A stretch of 64,000 bases of DNA from Perognathus longimembris pacificus (Eukaryota; Chordata; Mammalia; Rodentia; Heteromyidae). The stretch is taken from the NCBI RefSeq assembly GCF_023159225.1, contig NC_063166.1, positions 75,518,575 through 75,582,574 of the forward strand, in the 5' to 3' direction. Shown in pieces: positions 10,986 through 22,484 of the stretch (its first letter is position 1; each line of letters begins with the position of its first letter). The position numbers and the translations under genes were made by a program. The notes beneath the pieces were generated by a model. It worked only from the letters and a program-made list of their open reading frames with translations. It had not been told where the DNA came from and made no database searches.

Positions 10986-12229
10986 AGGCATCGTGCCTTT
11001 ATGTTCCTCTTGAGGAAGGATCTTGACGTGGCTTTTATCTTCCAGACTTTAGGCAGCAACCTTTAATAAATATCAGCACATCCCCAGCTTTTAGGGGGTA
11101 GGTAGGATCCCAGGAGTCAGAATGTGGGGTCAAAGGGCAAGGGCATTTGCGATCTCGTAGCTATGGCTGTGGAATTTCCTTCTGCTGTGATGTGGCAAGC
11201 CACACACCCCTTCCCCTCATGCCCGGGTGGATAGGTGCCTGCCGGCCAGAAGCAGAGAACTGAAGGAACCTACTGAGCCACTAGGGACCAGGGAGTTCTC
11301 TTTTGCAGGAAGGATTCTGGGATCAAAAGTTAGGGCAGCAGGACCAATGGTACACTCTCTCTCCGCCCATATAAGCTTCCTTTCCATTCTTCTCCTATGG
11401 GCCTCCGGTGTCCCTAGGCAGGAGAGAACGTCCGAGATGAGCCAGTGAGAACCTCCTTGAGTTCGGCACTGTGACCCAGACCGGATCACCTCACCCCCTT
11501 TTTATAGATGAGGAAGCTAAGGCTCCTGGCAGTGTGGCAGTCTTCTCTGGAGAGCTGAAGCTAGATGTCTCCTGCGAAGAAGAAGGCAGCCACCTTGGCT
11601 GGTGAGCAGGCCAGGCCCGGGCTAGGGAGGCTTCTGGGGCTTCTACTAGTTAGTTTTCTGAAATTCCTAAAATGAAACGCATTGCCTTACAAATGATTCC
11701 AATTGTATTGAGGTACAGCTATCAAAATATTAAAACCCACATTTTGGATAAAAGAATACACGTTCATCGTTATAAATACATTAAATGAGAACCAAGGACA
11801 GATCTAATTAGTATCACAACTTCAAGGCTGGGATGACTGTAAACAACCTTTGGAGATAGTAGCTCTGACTGTGCTGCCACAGGAAAGTAGCTGTGATGTT
11901 TTTCTCCCAGTTAACGAAGTCAAGGGCACCGCTTACATGACTAGGATTTGTTGTCAGCATTTACAAGGGGAAAAAACACTGTCATTTCACTTCGCTGTTA
12001 CTGGAGGACAATAGGAATTTCTTTCCTTTATTCCAGCCCTCTAGCCTGCTCTGATAAATTCCCTTTGTCATGGATGGAATTAGGGGTGAGCTGGGAAGGG
12101 TACAGACCCCGAAGAAATGTTTCTGTATAGGGAGGAAGTCATGTACTCTCCTTGGCTAATATAAGGGGGTGTCAAGGAAGCAGATCCCCAAGCAGCCAGC
12201 CTGAGGGCTGGGAAGGGCTCAGCCCTGCT
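10986..12229. other. unique noncoding sequence
   Basis: No exon or recognisable repeat. A MIR-like TATAGATGAGGAAGCTAAGG sits near 11503. Confidence 0.4.
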
Positions 12230-12410
12230 GAGATCACAAAACGTCCTTTCTCAGGACGACCAAATATAAACAGTCCGGGGATTATCTAGAGAACAAGATG
12301 TTTGTTTACTTTTAAAAATTGCCAACATGGCAAAGCACTGAGGGCCACCATGGCAATTAATCGCAATTGAGGTCAATTTCTCTGGGGACAAAGCTGTAGC
12401 TTAGTGTTAG
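12230..12410. promoter_or_regulatory. candidate conserved noncoding element with inverted repeat
   Basis: Repeat-free block with a forkhead-type site (TGTTTGTTTAC), homeodomain-like ATTAATCGCAATTGAGG, and an inverted repeat AATTGCCA (12317-12324) / TGGCAATT (12351-12358). The texture is that of an enhancer. No alignment was available to prove conservation. Confidence 0.25.
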
Positions 12411-12972
12411 GGACCAGGCTGTGAGTCTTGTCCGGGTTTGGGAGTTGGGTAATGTTACTTAGTTGATTTCTTCTTAGTCACAGATATTGTGATCGCTTTT
12501 ATGTTCAATTGTACAAGCAATGCATGCTCATTGTGAAAAAATTCAAAACCATGGCAGAAAGTAAAATTTCCATTTTGCCTTACTCCCAGAGAGAACCATC
12601 ACTAACCACGCAGTGTGGTGTTCCACCAAAATCATGTTCCCTTTTCCCTAAGTGGCCGTCTTTGAAAACTTCTATCCTATAGCTTGTGCTTTTTACTAAA
12701 GATCTCACAAATACCGTCTTAGTTGTCGCTTCACCTAAAATTTGAGTTTCAGAAGGGCAGACACCATGCGTTGTTAATTCTTATGCATCTCATACCTGAC
12801 ACAATCATTTATTCATAACCCGATACAATATATGTATTTGCTGAACAATGACCAAATTAATGAAGGGGTGAAATTATTTGTAGAAAATATGTCCTCATCA
12901 CCTCTGCTTTTCCACTCAGCAAGACTTCATTCTTTAAAGGTAGCTGAGAACGAAGTCATAAGATGACATGGG

Positions 12973-12976
<4 letters not shown>
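12411..12976. other. unique noncoding sequence
   Basis: AT-rich; nothing recognised. Confidence 0.4.

Positions 12977-13013
<37 letters not shown>
12977..13013. repeat. (TG)n microsatellite
   Basis: About 18 TG units directly preceding an antisense SINE, in the position of that SINE's 3' tail. Confidence 0.95.
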
Positions 13014-13015
<2 letters not shown>

Positions 13016-13340
13016 GTATTGGGGCTTGAGCATTGCAAAGCTTTCTGGCTCATAGCCAGCGCTTTAAGCCACACTTTCAGCCAAGCTTTTTTGCTGGTTA
13101 ATTGGAAATGAAGTCTTTAAAATTTTTTTTCACATATTACATTAAAAATAACCACAGCAATGAAAAAAACTCTTGTTTCCATATCTTGGAGTTCATTTCA
13201 TCATCTTATATGATCATATGTACATAGCTATGGAGCTATTGTCTTGTAGACCTCTTTGCCCAGACTGGCTTTGAACTGAGATGGTCAGATCTCAGCCTCC
13301 TTAGTACCTAGCATTACAGGCATGAGCTACAGTGCCCAGC
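13014..13340 (-). repeat. B1-Geo SINE, antisense, interrupted
   Basis: Degraded Geo arm at 13014-13117, B1 arm at 13241-13340 (CAGATCTCAGCCTCCTTAG, CATTACAGGCATGAGC). Split by L1-like sequence at 13118-13240; a 5 bp repeat GTCTT flanks the break. Confidence 0.65.
13118..13240 (-). mobile_element. L1 3' UTR fragment inserted in SINE
   Basis: Contains ATATGTACATAGCTATGGAG and CTATTGT. These match the 3' UTR of the L1 at 9407 (TATATACATAGCTTTTGAGC). The T-rich start would be the antisense poly-A tail. Possible duplication GTCTT at 13113 and 13241. Confidence 0.5.
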
Positions 13341-13344
13341 CCCC

Positions 13345-14282
13345 TCCAGCCCTTTTACAAAGGCTCAACTCCTATTCCTGAGGGCTCTACCCTCTTAGCC
13401 CCATCACCTATGAACACTATTCTTGAGAGAGTACAGTTCCAACACATGAATTTTGCAGAGGTTCATACATTCAAACCACAGCAGGTCTATCCATCCCTAA
13501 TCACAGAACTCTCATATTCCTAGTCATTTAAAAATTTTTATTTCCCTTTATTTTATTCAGCTCAGGGGGGACATTTATTAAGCTTGCAGTTTTTAAGCTA
13601 CCTTTTCTTGTATGTCTCACATGCTTTTAAAGAAAACCTCACAAAATAATTCAGCCATTCAATTTCCTGTGGCAGAAGTTGCTGTAATGACTAACAAGTG
13701 AGGTCCACTTTTGAATCACTTGTTCTGGTGTATTATATCTCAGTTAATCCTTGGGCAGCCTGTTGTAGTGGATGATATTGGGCCCCATTTTGAGGCGGCT
13801 CTTAGTCATTCGTGGTTGGTGAATTGATGCGGATTAAATCTGTTCCATTCTAAATTTTGTGTCTTTTCTTCTATATATTGCACTCCTGTTCAACAAATGA
13901 AATAAAAACCTCTTTGGGTCCTGGAGAGTGAGCTTGTTGAGAGAAATTGGATTTTTACAAGACATTGCTCACTGTATCTGCTCTGCCTAAGGACAGAGTT
14001 CATTGAACTTCATTGAAACAACTGCTCAGGGCCTTCAAACTTTATTATTATTTTTCTCTACTTCACTGTTAAGTAACCGAACAATCTCACCAATCATTAA
14101 AAGTGGGTATTTTGTATAGGTAATTACAAATGAATATGGTTTTCTTACTAGCTTATTGCACATGGAAGAAATCTAATGAAAATATTGTCTCTCTTGATTT
14201 GAATTTTTGGACTGCAATCTTTGCCTGTTCAATGTGAAGGGACCATTGCGTTAGGCATTATACAGAAGAAAGAATATAGTGG
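13345..14282. other. unique noncoding sequence
   Basis: AT-rich; no exon recognised. Confidence 0.4.
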
Positions 14283-14335
14283 TCCATGTCTTGGCTGTGC
14301 GATTCATAGCAAGTGACTTAACCTCTCTCTGCTGG
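14283..14335 (+). repeat. MIR core fragment
   Basis: GCAAGTGACTTAACCTCTCT is close to the MIR core word GCAAGTTACTTAACCTCTCT. Confidence 0.55.
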
Positions 14336-16029
14336 GAATGGAAAGCAGAGGGTTATATACTCTTCTTGTGTTGATGGCTTCATCTTTGGTTAATTTAAGT
14401 CTGGTATTGAACCCAGGCGATACATCGCTCAAGCCCGGAGTTCACACGTTTCTTTCTCCTTCTATTTACCCAGATGTCCATTAATCTTGCTAGTTAAATT
14501 CAATGGCTTTCAAATTATATTTCCAGGAGGGGTAAGTGGGACACAGGATGGCCATCCCACACTTGCTAGGAGGGACTTCCGGGTAAGGGTTATGTTTGCA
14601 GGAAGTGTTCTATTGTTAACAGATAAACCGACATGATTGTTCCTGTGCGGCCTCTCCCTTCAGGAGTTTCCCCAGGTGGACGTTTCCCCAGGAAGGGACG
14701 ATTACGTGGCTTTGGTGTTTGACAGGAAAGGGAACGAGTGTAGAGGAAGACATCTTGCCTTCTTTAACACAAGGCAGGGGGCTCTTTTTACTGCTATGAA
14801 GGAGCACCAGTGTGGACATCAACAGCACCCTGTGAGGTCCCAAGGAGTGGCTCCACGCTGACTGGCCTTCTGTGGGTCCTCCTCCCCTGCGCCCCAGGCT
14901 GTGTGATGTCTGTGTTGTTCCTTGTATTTAGGACTCGGAGAAGAAAGTCTAAGTAAGCACAGCAAGTCTCACTTTCAGAGGAAATCCCTTCCTGCAGATC
15001 GAGATACCATGATACAGTGTTTGTTGTGTCTGGACTTGTTTCTGGGTCATTCCAAAGACACTTCAGGCCTCGCAGCCTCTCTCCACCCCGAAGCCACAGC
15101 TCTTGCTCCAGTGAAGCTTCTTGTCTGCACACAGCACCCAGGATACCAACTTGGTGCCCGTCCTGGAATCTCCCATCATCCTTAGCTTCTCTAGGCCTCT
15201 CTATAATGGGGCAACCTCTGATCTATATTCTGAGGGATCGTGGAGAAGTTGGGCCTGGCACAGAACAAGTAGATGGCATATGCTAGGCAGTCAGCTGCCT
15301 GTCTTCCCTTCCTTCCTCGCCTGGTTGAGCGCTGTGGGCAGAGCTGTATTTTTCCACCCCGGCAGCGGCTCTCCCTCTCCCCGCTCAGGCATTGTTTGAG
15401 AAGCAGAGCCGGGAGATGAGGCTGGGAGCCGCACACATCCCATCAGCTCCTCAGCTTCCGTCGCTGGCCCACAAATGTCACGTTCATCCAAACAGCAATT
15501 TCAGGGCAGACTTCTCTTTTTTTTTTTTTTTCTGATTTGTTGGTGCTTCTGAAAAATTAAATGGAGAGAACATTGAGGTGCCAAAGTACATGGTGAACTC
15601 ATCACAGAAGCCACCAGCCCTCCCCAGCTCCCAGTGCTGAAAAATGAGCTAAGTCCTGAGAGGAGGGCTTCACTGCTTCCCCAAAGCAAAGCTGGCTCTT
15701 CCTTTGCGGGGCCCGGGCAACCTGAAGGCTTGCAGCTTGGGGACAGAACTTGAAGTCTGACCCAGTCTGTGTGGCCTCTGTCCCCACCCCCACATCCATT
15801 TTGAACCGGGTGCAAAGGCTAGACACCCAGCAGCCCAAGGCCTCACCTAATGGGTCTCTCTTCTAGATTTACCTCAACTACAACCTCTACACAGCTGATG
15901 AAGAGTCAATGTCCAGTTTAGTGAGCTGTGACTGACACCCACCTTCCTATATCTGCTGCCACCATCAAGGGAAGGATCACTACTGTGTCTGAACAGTAAC
16001 ATGTCTCACCTGTATTTGTTGTGGTTGTT
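14336..16029. other. unique noncoding sequence
   Basis: Several overlapping frames of 60-112 codons on both strands at 14600-15850 have no domain and mutually exclude each other. A CT-rich run at 15515-15530 is the only simple repeat. I found no support for an exon. Confidence 0.45.
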
Positions 16030-16088
16030 GTTAGTGGTACTAGGGTTTGAACTTAGAGTACTCTACTACTAGAACCACACCCCAGCCC
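16030..16088 (-). repeat. ID-type SINE fragment, antisense
   Basis: TACTAGGGTTTGAACTTAGA and ACCACACCCCAGCCCC are the complement of a decayed ID monomer. Confidence 0.5.
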
Positions 16089-16199
16089 CTTGTACCTTAG
16101 TCACTTGTACAATAAGATCTTCAATTCACATCTTTGACCCTCCTGTTTCTTCTTCCTGTGTATTTGGGATGGTAGGTATACACCTCAACACTTAGGTTT

Positions 16200-16316
16200 C
16201 ATTGGTTGAGATGGGAAATCCCATGAACCTTTGCTTCAGATGGCTTTAAATTTTGATTCACCTGATCTCAGCCTCCAAGTAGCTAGAGCTACAGGTGCAT
16301 GCAACTATGCCAGGCC
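16200..16316 (-). repeat. B1-like SINE, antisense
   Basis: CCTGATCTCAGCCTCCAAG and AGCTACAGGTGCATGC mark a B1 arm in reverse orientation. Confidence 0.6.
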
Positions 16317-16489
16317 TTTCCCACATTTTAGGGCCTTTACATTATATATGAAAACAGACAGTGAGCAGCATGGCTCTGTGGTTCTTGATGTTTGCATAAA
16401 ATAACGCACATAGTATGTGCATCCTTCAGCAGCATAGCTTTACTTAAAGGGCACCCAGCTCCCGCCTCTCCCCCCCTTTTAAGACAAAG

Positions 16490-16931
16490 TATTTCAGTCA
16501 GTGGCTTATGCCTGCAAAATCCTAGCTACTCAGGAGGCTGAGATGTGAGGACCAAGGTTCAAAGCAAGTTTGGCAGGAAAGTCCATGAGACTCTTGTCTC
16601 TAATTCACTACTAAAAACAAAACAGGGGCTGGGGATTTGGCCTAGTGGCAAGAGAGCTTGCCTCCTATACATGAGGCCCTGGTTTCGATTCCCCAGCACC
16701 ACATATACAGAAAACGGCCAGAAGTGGCGCTGTGGCTCAAGTGGCAGAGTGCTAGCCTTGTGCAAAAAGGAAGCCAGGGACAGTGCTCAGGCCTTGAGTC
16801 CAAGGCCCAGGACTGGCCAAAAAACAAAACAAAACAAATAAAGCTGGAGCTCTGGCTCAAGTGGTAAAGTGCTAACTTTGTGCAAAAAAACCTCAGGGAC
16901 AGTGCCCAGGCCCTGAGTTCAAGCCCCAGGT
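16490..16931 (+). repeat. B1-Geo SINE split by IDL-Geo
   Basis: The B1 arm lies at 16490-16620 (CTACTCAGGAGGCTGAG) and the Geo arm at about 16842-16931 (CTCTGGCTCAAGTGGTAAAG, GAGTTCAAGCCCCAGG). An IDL-Geo element sits in the A-rich linker. A short A/C-rich sequence, AAAACAAAAC, is repeated on both sides. Confidence 0.8.
16625..16818 (+). repeat. IDL-Geo dimeric SINE
   Basis: This is a near-complete reference copy for the window. The ID half begins GGGGCTGGGGATTTGGCC with CTAGTGGCAAGAG (A-box) and TTCGATTCCCCAGCACC (B-box). The Geo half begins AGAAGTGGCGCTGTGGCTC and ends CCCAGGACTGGCC. Both halves keep tRNA-like promoter spacing. Confidence 0.9.
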
Positions 16932-17209
16932 CAGGCGTGTGCAAACACATGCGCATGTGCGCACATACATATCTCTCTGTAGCTTAAATGGCCTTGAACT
17001 AAAGACCTTCCTTCCCCAGCCTTCCTCTGGTGAGGACTATAGGTGAGCACCACCAAGCCCCACAGGACTCACCTCACTAGAGCTTTATAAGTGTATATGT
17101 GTTTGGATGATTTAAAGATTTAGGAGGTCACAAAACTAACAGAAAAGATTGTTTACTTCAAGGTACAATTTGTGTGCGTGAGTGAGAGAGTTGATTGACT
17201 TCTTATTTA

Positions 17210-17420
17210 AATTCTAAAAATTAGAAAAACATTGTGACTATCAGCCAAAATGTACAAGTGACTAAATTATGATGCAAAATGATGCTTGACCTTGCCAGTA
17301 TCTAGCAAAATGCAAATCAAGTCAGCTCTGAAACATTATCTTGCACATCAGACTGGAAAAGTAATGACAATTTCATAGTCTCCTACATGGTTAAAGGTGT
17401 TAGGAAAGAGGCACTGTTTC
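17210..17420 (+). repeat. old L1 ORF2 fragment
   Basis: Diverged sequence with AGCAAAATGCAAATCAAGTC, CATCAGACTGGAAAAGTAA and GGAAAGAGGCACTG, in the order of the L1 ORF2 3' region. Confidence 0.4.
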
Positions 17421-18196
17421 CAGAATTTTTTTAAAAAGAGGAACTTAAAGGCAAGATTATGTCTTTTAAAGTATGACGGAAGGAATTTTAAATCTAGATG
17501 GAAGTAAGCCCTTGGACTACTTAAGTTATTCTCTTTATTTTGCTTTCAGTAAAGTAATTTTTATGCTTTCAAGAACACTTCTGAACAAATTCATTCCGTT
17601 TTGCCAACATAGTGTTATATTTTGGTTAACATTTGGATTTCTCCACCGCGTTATCAAGAGCTAGATTTGAGAAATGCATCGACATTATAAATTAAATATG
17701 CTGAGCTTGGGGGCTTCGTGTCCCTGTCAAGGTGACCTTGTAGCCCCTGCTGATGGCTCAACCCCTCAATCCTGGAGAAGCCCATGAAATGGGAGGAAGC
17801 TTGGATTTGAGGAACTAACAGCTGATGCTGAAGTGTGGCGCATGAGCGTGTGTACGCATGTGCATGTCTACACCCTTCCCCCCCCACCAGTATATTGAGG
17901 GTAAGGGATAGGGCAGCAATGGTGGTAACATACAGAGAGATCACCAACTTTGTGTGAATTCAGCTGAAGATTATAGTGGTGTTCATTGCACTATTTTTTT
18001 CCTACTGTTTTCTAGGATCACATCCTTAAAAAAAATTTCTCTCAAATACAATATTGGGAAAAATCAATATTAATCTCCAGACCTACGATTCATGATTCTT
18101 ATCTTACTGTGATTAGGTAGCATTTTCAAAATTATTCCACATATGATTCTAATGCAGAACTAGGATTAACTCCCACTGGGTTGGTGGGAAGCTTTT
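17421..18196. other. unique noncoding sequence
   Basis: AT-rich, no feature seen. Confidence 0.4.
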
Positions 18197-18208
18197 AAAA
18201 AGTTCTGC

Positions 18209-18416
18209 TGGGGCTGGAAATGTGGCTTAATGGTAGAGTACTTGCCTAGCATGCATGAAGCCCTGGGTTCGATTCCTCAGGACCACATACACAGAAAAAG
18301 TCAGAAGTGGAGCTGTGGCTCAAGTAGCAGAGCGCTAGCCTTGAGCAAAAAGAAGCCAGGGACAGCATCCAGGCCCTGAGTTCAAGCCCCCAGGACTAGC
18401 AAAAAATAATAAAAAT
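18209..18416 (+). repeat. IDL-Geo dimeric SINE with target-site duplication
   Basis: Full dimer from GGGGCTGGAAATGTGG to an A-rich tail. Perfect 12 bp duplication AAAAAGTTCTGC at 18197-18208 and 18417-18428. Confidence 0.93.
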
Positions 18417-18433
18417 AAAAAGTTCTGCAATTG

Positions 18434-18627
18434 CCAGGATCCTGCAGCTCATGCCTGTAATCCTGGCTATTCAGGAGGCCCAGACCCAGAGGATAATGGT
18501 AGAAAAGTCTGTGAGAGAGACCATCTCCAATGAACCAGCAAAAATCAGGGCTGAGGAGCGGCTCAAGTGGTAGATCACCAGCCATGAGCAAGTCAAGCAA
18601 GAGCACAAGGACCTGAGTTCAAGCCCT

Positions 18628-18628
<1 letters not shown>
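18434..18628 (+). repeat. B1-Geo dimeric SINE
   Basis: CTCATGCCTGTAATCCTGG starts the B1 arm; GGCTCAAGTGGTAGATC and GAGTTCAAGCCCTGAC mark the Geo arm. The 3' tail has become a CA microsatellite. Confidence 0.85.

Positions 18629-18668
<40 letters not shown>
18629..18668. repeat. (AC)n microsatellite at SINE 3' end
   Basis: About 20 AC units continuing directly from the B1-Geo 3' end. Confidence 0.97.
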
Positions 18669-18672
<4 letters not shown>

Positions 18673-19090
18673 ACAGAGAGAATTCAGCTCTTGCCACTAC
18701 ACCAGAGCACTGTGGTTCTCCAGTGATGGAGGGACACACAGGAAAGCTGGGTGCTAGGCTGAGCGAGCAGCTGGTGCCAGTCCCAGCTGGAGGCCATGTC
18801 CGTTACGCTGGCAGCAGAGAGGAGGAGTTCATGGTCATTCAGCTTCTCCTCCCTTCCAGGGTGATATTCTCTCTGCTCCCCTGACATCCATCTCAGAGCC
18901 CGGGCCTCAGCAGTTCCACTCATTCATGTCCCCAGACATGAACTCCACAAGATCTGGACACCTGGGCAAGTGCCTTGCTTATGAAAAAAAAGACAATAAA
19001 CAGAATACATTCCACCCAAGGCAGAGACCTTTTGAGAGGTAAATCCAGAATGTACAATAAGTATTAGAAGAATTTTTTAAGTTTGAAAGT

Positions 19091-19300
19091 GCAGAGCACT
19101 GGTGGCTCATGCTTGTAATCGTAGCTACTTTGATCTGAGGATCATGGTCCACTGCCAGCCCAGGCAGGAAAGTCCATGAGACTCTGATCTCCAATGAACC
19201 ACAGAAGTGGAGCAGTGGCTCAAAGTGGTAGAGCCCTAGGCTTGAGCAAAAGAGAGCTCAGAGACAGTACCCAGGCCCTAGGTTCAAGCCCCATGACTGA
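19091..19300 (+). repeat. B1-Geo dimeric SINE, internally deleted
   Basis: The B1 arm lacks the usual CAGGAGGCTGAGA segment after GTAGCTACT. The Geo arm is intact to GTTCAAGCCCCATGACTG. Confidence 0.8.
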
Positions 19301-19419
19301 AAACAAAAGAAGTAATCAGAAATGTTTGAAAAGTCATATTGCTTCTAGTTGTGCTATAATTTCACAATAACATCCATTAGATTCATGTCCTTCTTTGGGG
19401 AAAAAGTTTTTAAGAGATT

Positions 19420-19700
19420 TTTTTAATTAGCATGTATTAGCTGTACAAGAGGGCTTCAATGTGGCATTTCCATACACACATGCAGTGTGCCTCTGTCTCA
19501 CCCCCTTATCAGTCCACCCCTTCTTCTAAAACAGTTTCATGGTTCCTGTTCATATATGCAAATGAAGCATTTTGACCACCTTCATCCTCCCTCACGCTCC
19601 TCCCTCCCATGGATGCCCCACCCCCGGCCAGAGCCTACTTTATTTTCCTGTCATTTTTTTTTGTATGTATTCATTGCACTATAAGGTTTCACTGGAGTAT
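19420..19700 (-). repeat. probable L1 3' UTR fragment, antisense
   Basis: GTGGCATTTCCATACACAC and the C-rich text following resemble the antisense 3' UTR of rodent L1s. Tentative. Confidence 0.35.
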
Positions 19701-20129
19701 TTCAGGCATGTATTTATAATATTTTAATCAGAGCACTCTCTTGGGTAAAGTTTTATTGTTGTTTTGTTGCTGGTGGCCACTGGTATTTCTCTGTCCCCTC
19801 TGAAAGTCTTTGTATTTGGGTGTCCTCTCATGGATGGCTTCTGTTGTTCCCTGCCTATTTTCTAGATCTTTGTCCTTTTGACCTATTTTCTGAGCTATTT
19901 CCTCATCTATATCTTCCAAGCTTGTTGCTGACTTTTGAATTTTTTCTCCCATCATATTTTTAACTTTTAAGAGCACTCTTTGGTCTGGAAATATTGCTCT
20001 TCTTAAAATAGAATCCTGTTCCTATTTCATGTTTGCAACACTTCATCTCTTTAAGGAAACTGATGCTTTCAAAAAAAGAAGAGTTTTCTTCTCCTGAAGT
20101 CACATCTGCGTTTCTGAATACCCTCCCTG

Positions 20130-20600
20130 TTGGTTCTGCTAATTGGTGCTGTAAAACATTAACATAACATGAATGTATTACCTCACAGTTCTGCAGGTTA
20201 GAACTTCCATATGGGTTTCACCCAGCTGAAACAGTGTTGGAAAGACTCATCCTTTCAGAGGCTTTAGGGAGAATTCCTTTCCTTGTGTTTTTCCAGCTTT
20301 TAGAGACCACCCCTGTCTCTTCATCATTCCTTCCCTTAAAGCCTCTTTTCCTCCATCTTCAAAGCCAGTAATGTCGCCTCTTTCTAGCTCCATGTTTGTT
20401 ACAGGAGATTTTGTGGCATTTCAGGATCCATGAGATTAGACTAAGATTACTGGAATAATCCAGAATAAGCACTTCATCTCAAAGTCAGCACATTAGCAAC
20501 GTGGATGGGATTTGCAACCTTAACCCTGCAAAATTATCATGTATTACAACCTGTTCATGGGGTTCTCAGGATTTGGCCAGGGACATTTGGGGCCATTTTT
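20130..20600. repeat. old dispersed repeat, family not assigned
   Basis: The text CTCACAGTTCTGCAGGTTAG, then CTTTAGGGAGAATTCCTTTCC, resembles a common old mammalian interspersed repeat (ACAGTTCTGGAGG..., AGGGGAGAATCC...). I recognise the wording but not the family name. Confidence 0.4.
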
Positions 20601-21420
20601 GTGTCTAAGATATTCCCTCCTCAGCTTTTGTTTGTTTTGTTCTCTGATCTTCATGTGTGAGGTTTTCCTCAAATGTCTGGTCGTTGTTAGTCCTCTGTAT
20701 GTCTGAGAATGGGCAACTGTAAAGGTTTTTCAAGGTCTGAAAACAAGATAGAGCCGAGCCACTGTGTCCCGGAGGTGCTAGAACTGGCTTGCCCCTTGGG
20801 CAGCCCCCATGTGGGGATCATAGTGTCTTCTCACAAGAAGGTCATTATTTCCTGTCTGGTAGTCAGGGTGTGTGAGCTAGGGGGAGAAAAGGCTTGGGGT
20901 GAGGGTGGGGTTCAAGATCTTACGTATGTGTATGTGTGTGTGTATGTCTACTTAATTCTCTTGTGTTCTCAGATTAAGTCTGGTAACTCTTGTGCGGGGA
21001 CTAGACATTCCACCTTGGGCCTGAGTGTGAAGATTTATAATGGCAAGGAGGGAAGAAGAGAGGATAGATTTTCTCAATAAGTCCTTGAATGTGCAGTCAA
21101 ATCCCCTCTCTTATTTCCAGAGATAATGGATTATAATTGATGAGATATTTGGGGGTTTTCTTCTCCTGCCATAATTTGTACTTAGTTTTATAGCCAATAT
21201 CCTATATGCTTTGGTGTAAATCTGATCAGTGTTTGGATTTGTTCTTCTTGGGTTAGAACTCAACTTTCTTCGTTCTTAGCTAAGTAAATGTTACTTGTCT
21301 ATCTGCTTTCTAGCTCCCCAAATTGTGTTGCTTTGTTTGTGCTTATTAATCTCTTTGTGGTTGCTTTAATGAAGTTTCTGAAGGGAGCAGGGCTGAAAAC
21401 TTTGGTCCAAGTCATGTTTT
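20601..21420. other. mostly unique noncoding sequence
   Basis: A short impure TG stretch lies near 20923-20945. The segment 21161-21210 is a diverged direct repeat of 22253-22302. Confidence 0.45.
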
Positions 21421-21498
21421 CCTGGTGGTAATGAGGTTTAAACTCAGGGCCTATGCTTGCTAGGCAAGTGCTGTATCACATAGGCTACATGCCCAGTC
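21421..21498 (-). repeat. ID-type SINE, antisense
   Basis: GGTTTAAACTCAGGGCC and TTGCTAGGCAAGTGCTGT are the complement of an ID monomer's B-box and A-box regions. Confidence 0.65.
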
Positions 21499-21771
21499 AA
21501 GTCATCGTTTTGAAATGGAAGTTGAAATGTTTCTGTCTATTTGCTATATCCACTGTGTGAGATGGATCTGGGGAAGTACTTTGGGTACAAAATTATCTCC
21601 CTTTTGGGGGAGACAGTTATACCAAAGAGATGTCAAGCTAAAGGAAAAGTTGCTAAGTACAAGTTGTCTGTGTTGAAGGCCACTCATGTCTGCCTTGACC
21701 AGCTTTTGTTGATGAAGTTGCCCCTGTGCCTGTGAAAATACCACCCTAATGACTTTCTCCAGACTCTGATT

Positions 21772-21970
21772 TTTTTTTTTTTGCCAGTCCTGGGGCTTGG
21801 AATTCAGGATCTGAGTACTGTCCCTGGCTTCTTTTTGCCCAAGGCTAGTACTCTACCTCTTGAGACACAGCACCACTTCTGGCTTTTTCTGTGCATGTGG
21901 TGCTAAAGAATTGAACCCAGGGCTTCGTGCATGCTAGGCAAGCACTCTACCACTAAGCCACATTCCCAGC
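21772..21970 (-). repeat. IDL-Geo dimeric SINE, antisense
   Basis: From the T-run (poly-A) through GCCAGTCCTGGGGCTTGG to CATTCCCAGC. Flanked by CTCTGATT at 21764-21771 and 21971-21978. Confidence 0.9.
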
Positions 21971-21978
21971 CTCTGATT

Positions 21979-22096
21979 GTTTTTTCTTGGCTGTACTGGG
22001 GGTTGAACTCAGGGCCACGAGCTTACTCAGCTGGTGCTCTAGCACCTCTATCCCTGTACAGGCAAACATTCTACCATTTGAGCCAGGTCCCCTCAC
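21979..22096 (-). repeat. ID-like SINE fragment, antisense
   Basis: GGGGGTTGAACTCAGGGCC, then GGTGCTCTAGCACCTCT and TACCATTTGAGCCAGGTCCCC. Resembles the arm at 22485 and the other antisense tRNA-derived arms. Confidence 0.55.
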
Positions 22097-22148
22097 CCTA
22101 TCTGGTTTGCCTTATTCTTTATGTCTTTACTGTGTACCTGGGTATATA

Positions 22149-22187
22149 CACACATACACACACACACACACACACTCACATACACAG
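22149..22187. repeat. (AC)n-rich microsatellite
   Basis: ACAC runs with T interruptions. Confidence 0.9.
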
Positions 22188-22484
22188 ATAAGTATACATT
22201 GATCCTTCTGTGGAGAAATGGGTCCTTGATTTTTCATGGTTGATCCACGTTTCTTCTCATGCCATAATTCTGTATTTAGTTTTACAGCCAATATCATATA
22301 TGTTTAACTACAGGAAAACTCTAAACATATATATTCTCCAGTAGAAAATACTGTCTAAAAACTATAGCCAGTATCAATATCAAAGTGAGGGCAATGGAAA
22401 AAAGATAGAAGCTTACTTAGAAATCTGTAGTCAATTATTTACATATACAATTTTAAATTAGATACTATAAACTAACTTAATTTG

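Noticed and set aside
19728..19976. 82-codon minus-strand charged frame (EKIQKSATSLEDIDEE...)
   Set aside because: It has a coiled-coil look, and I considered an L1 ORF1 or a processed pseudogene, but I could not match it to any family and the frame is short.
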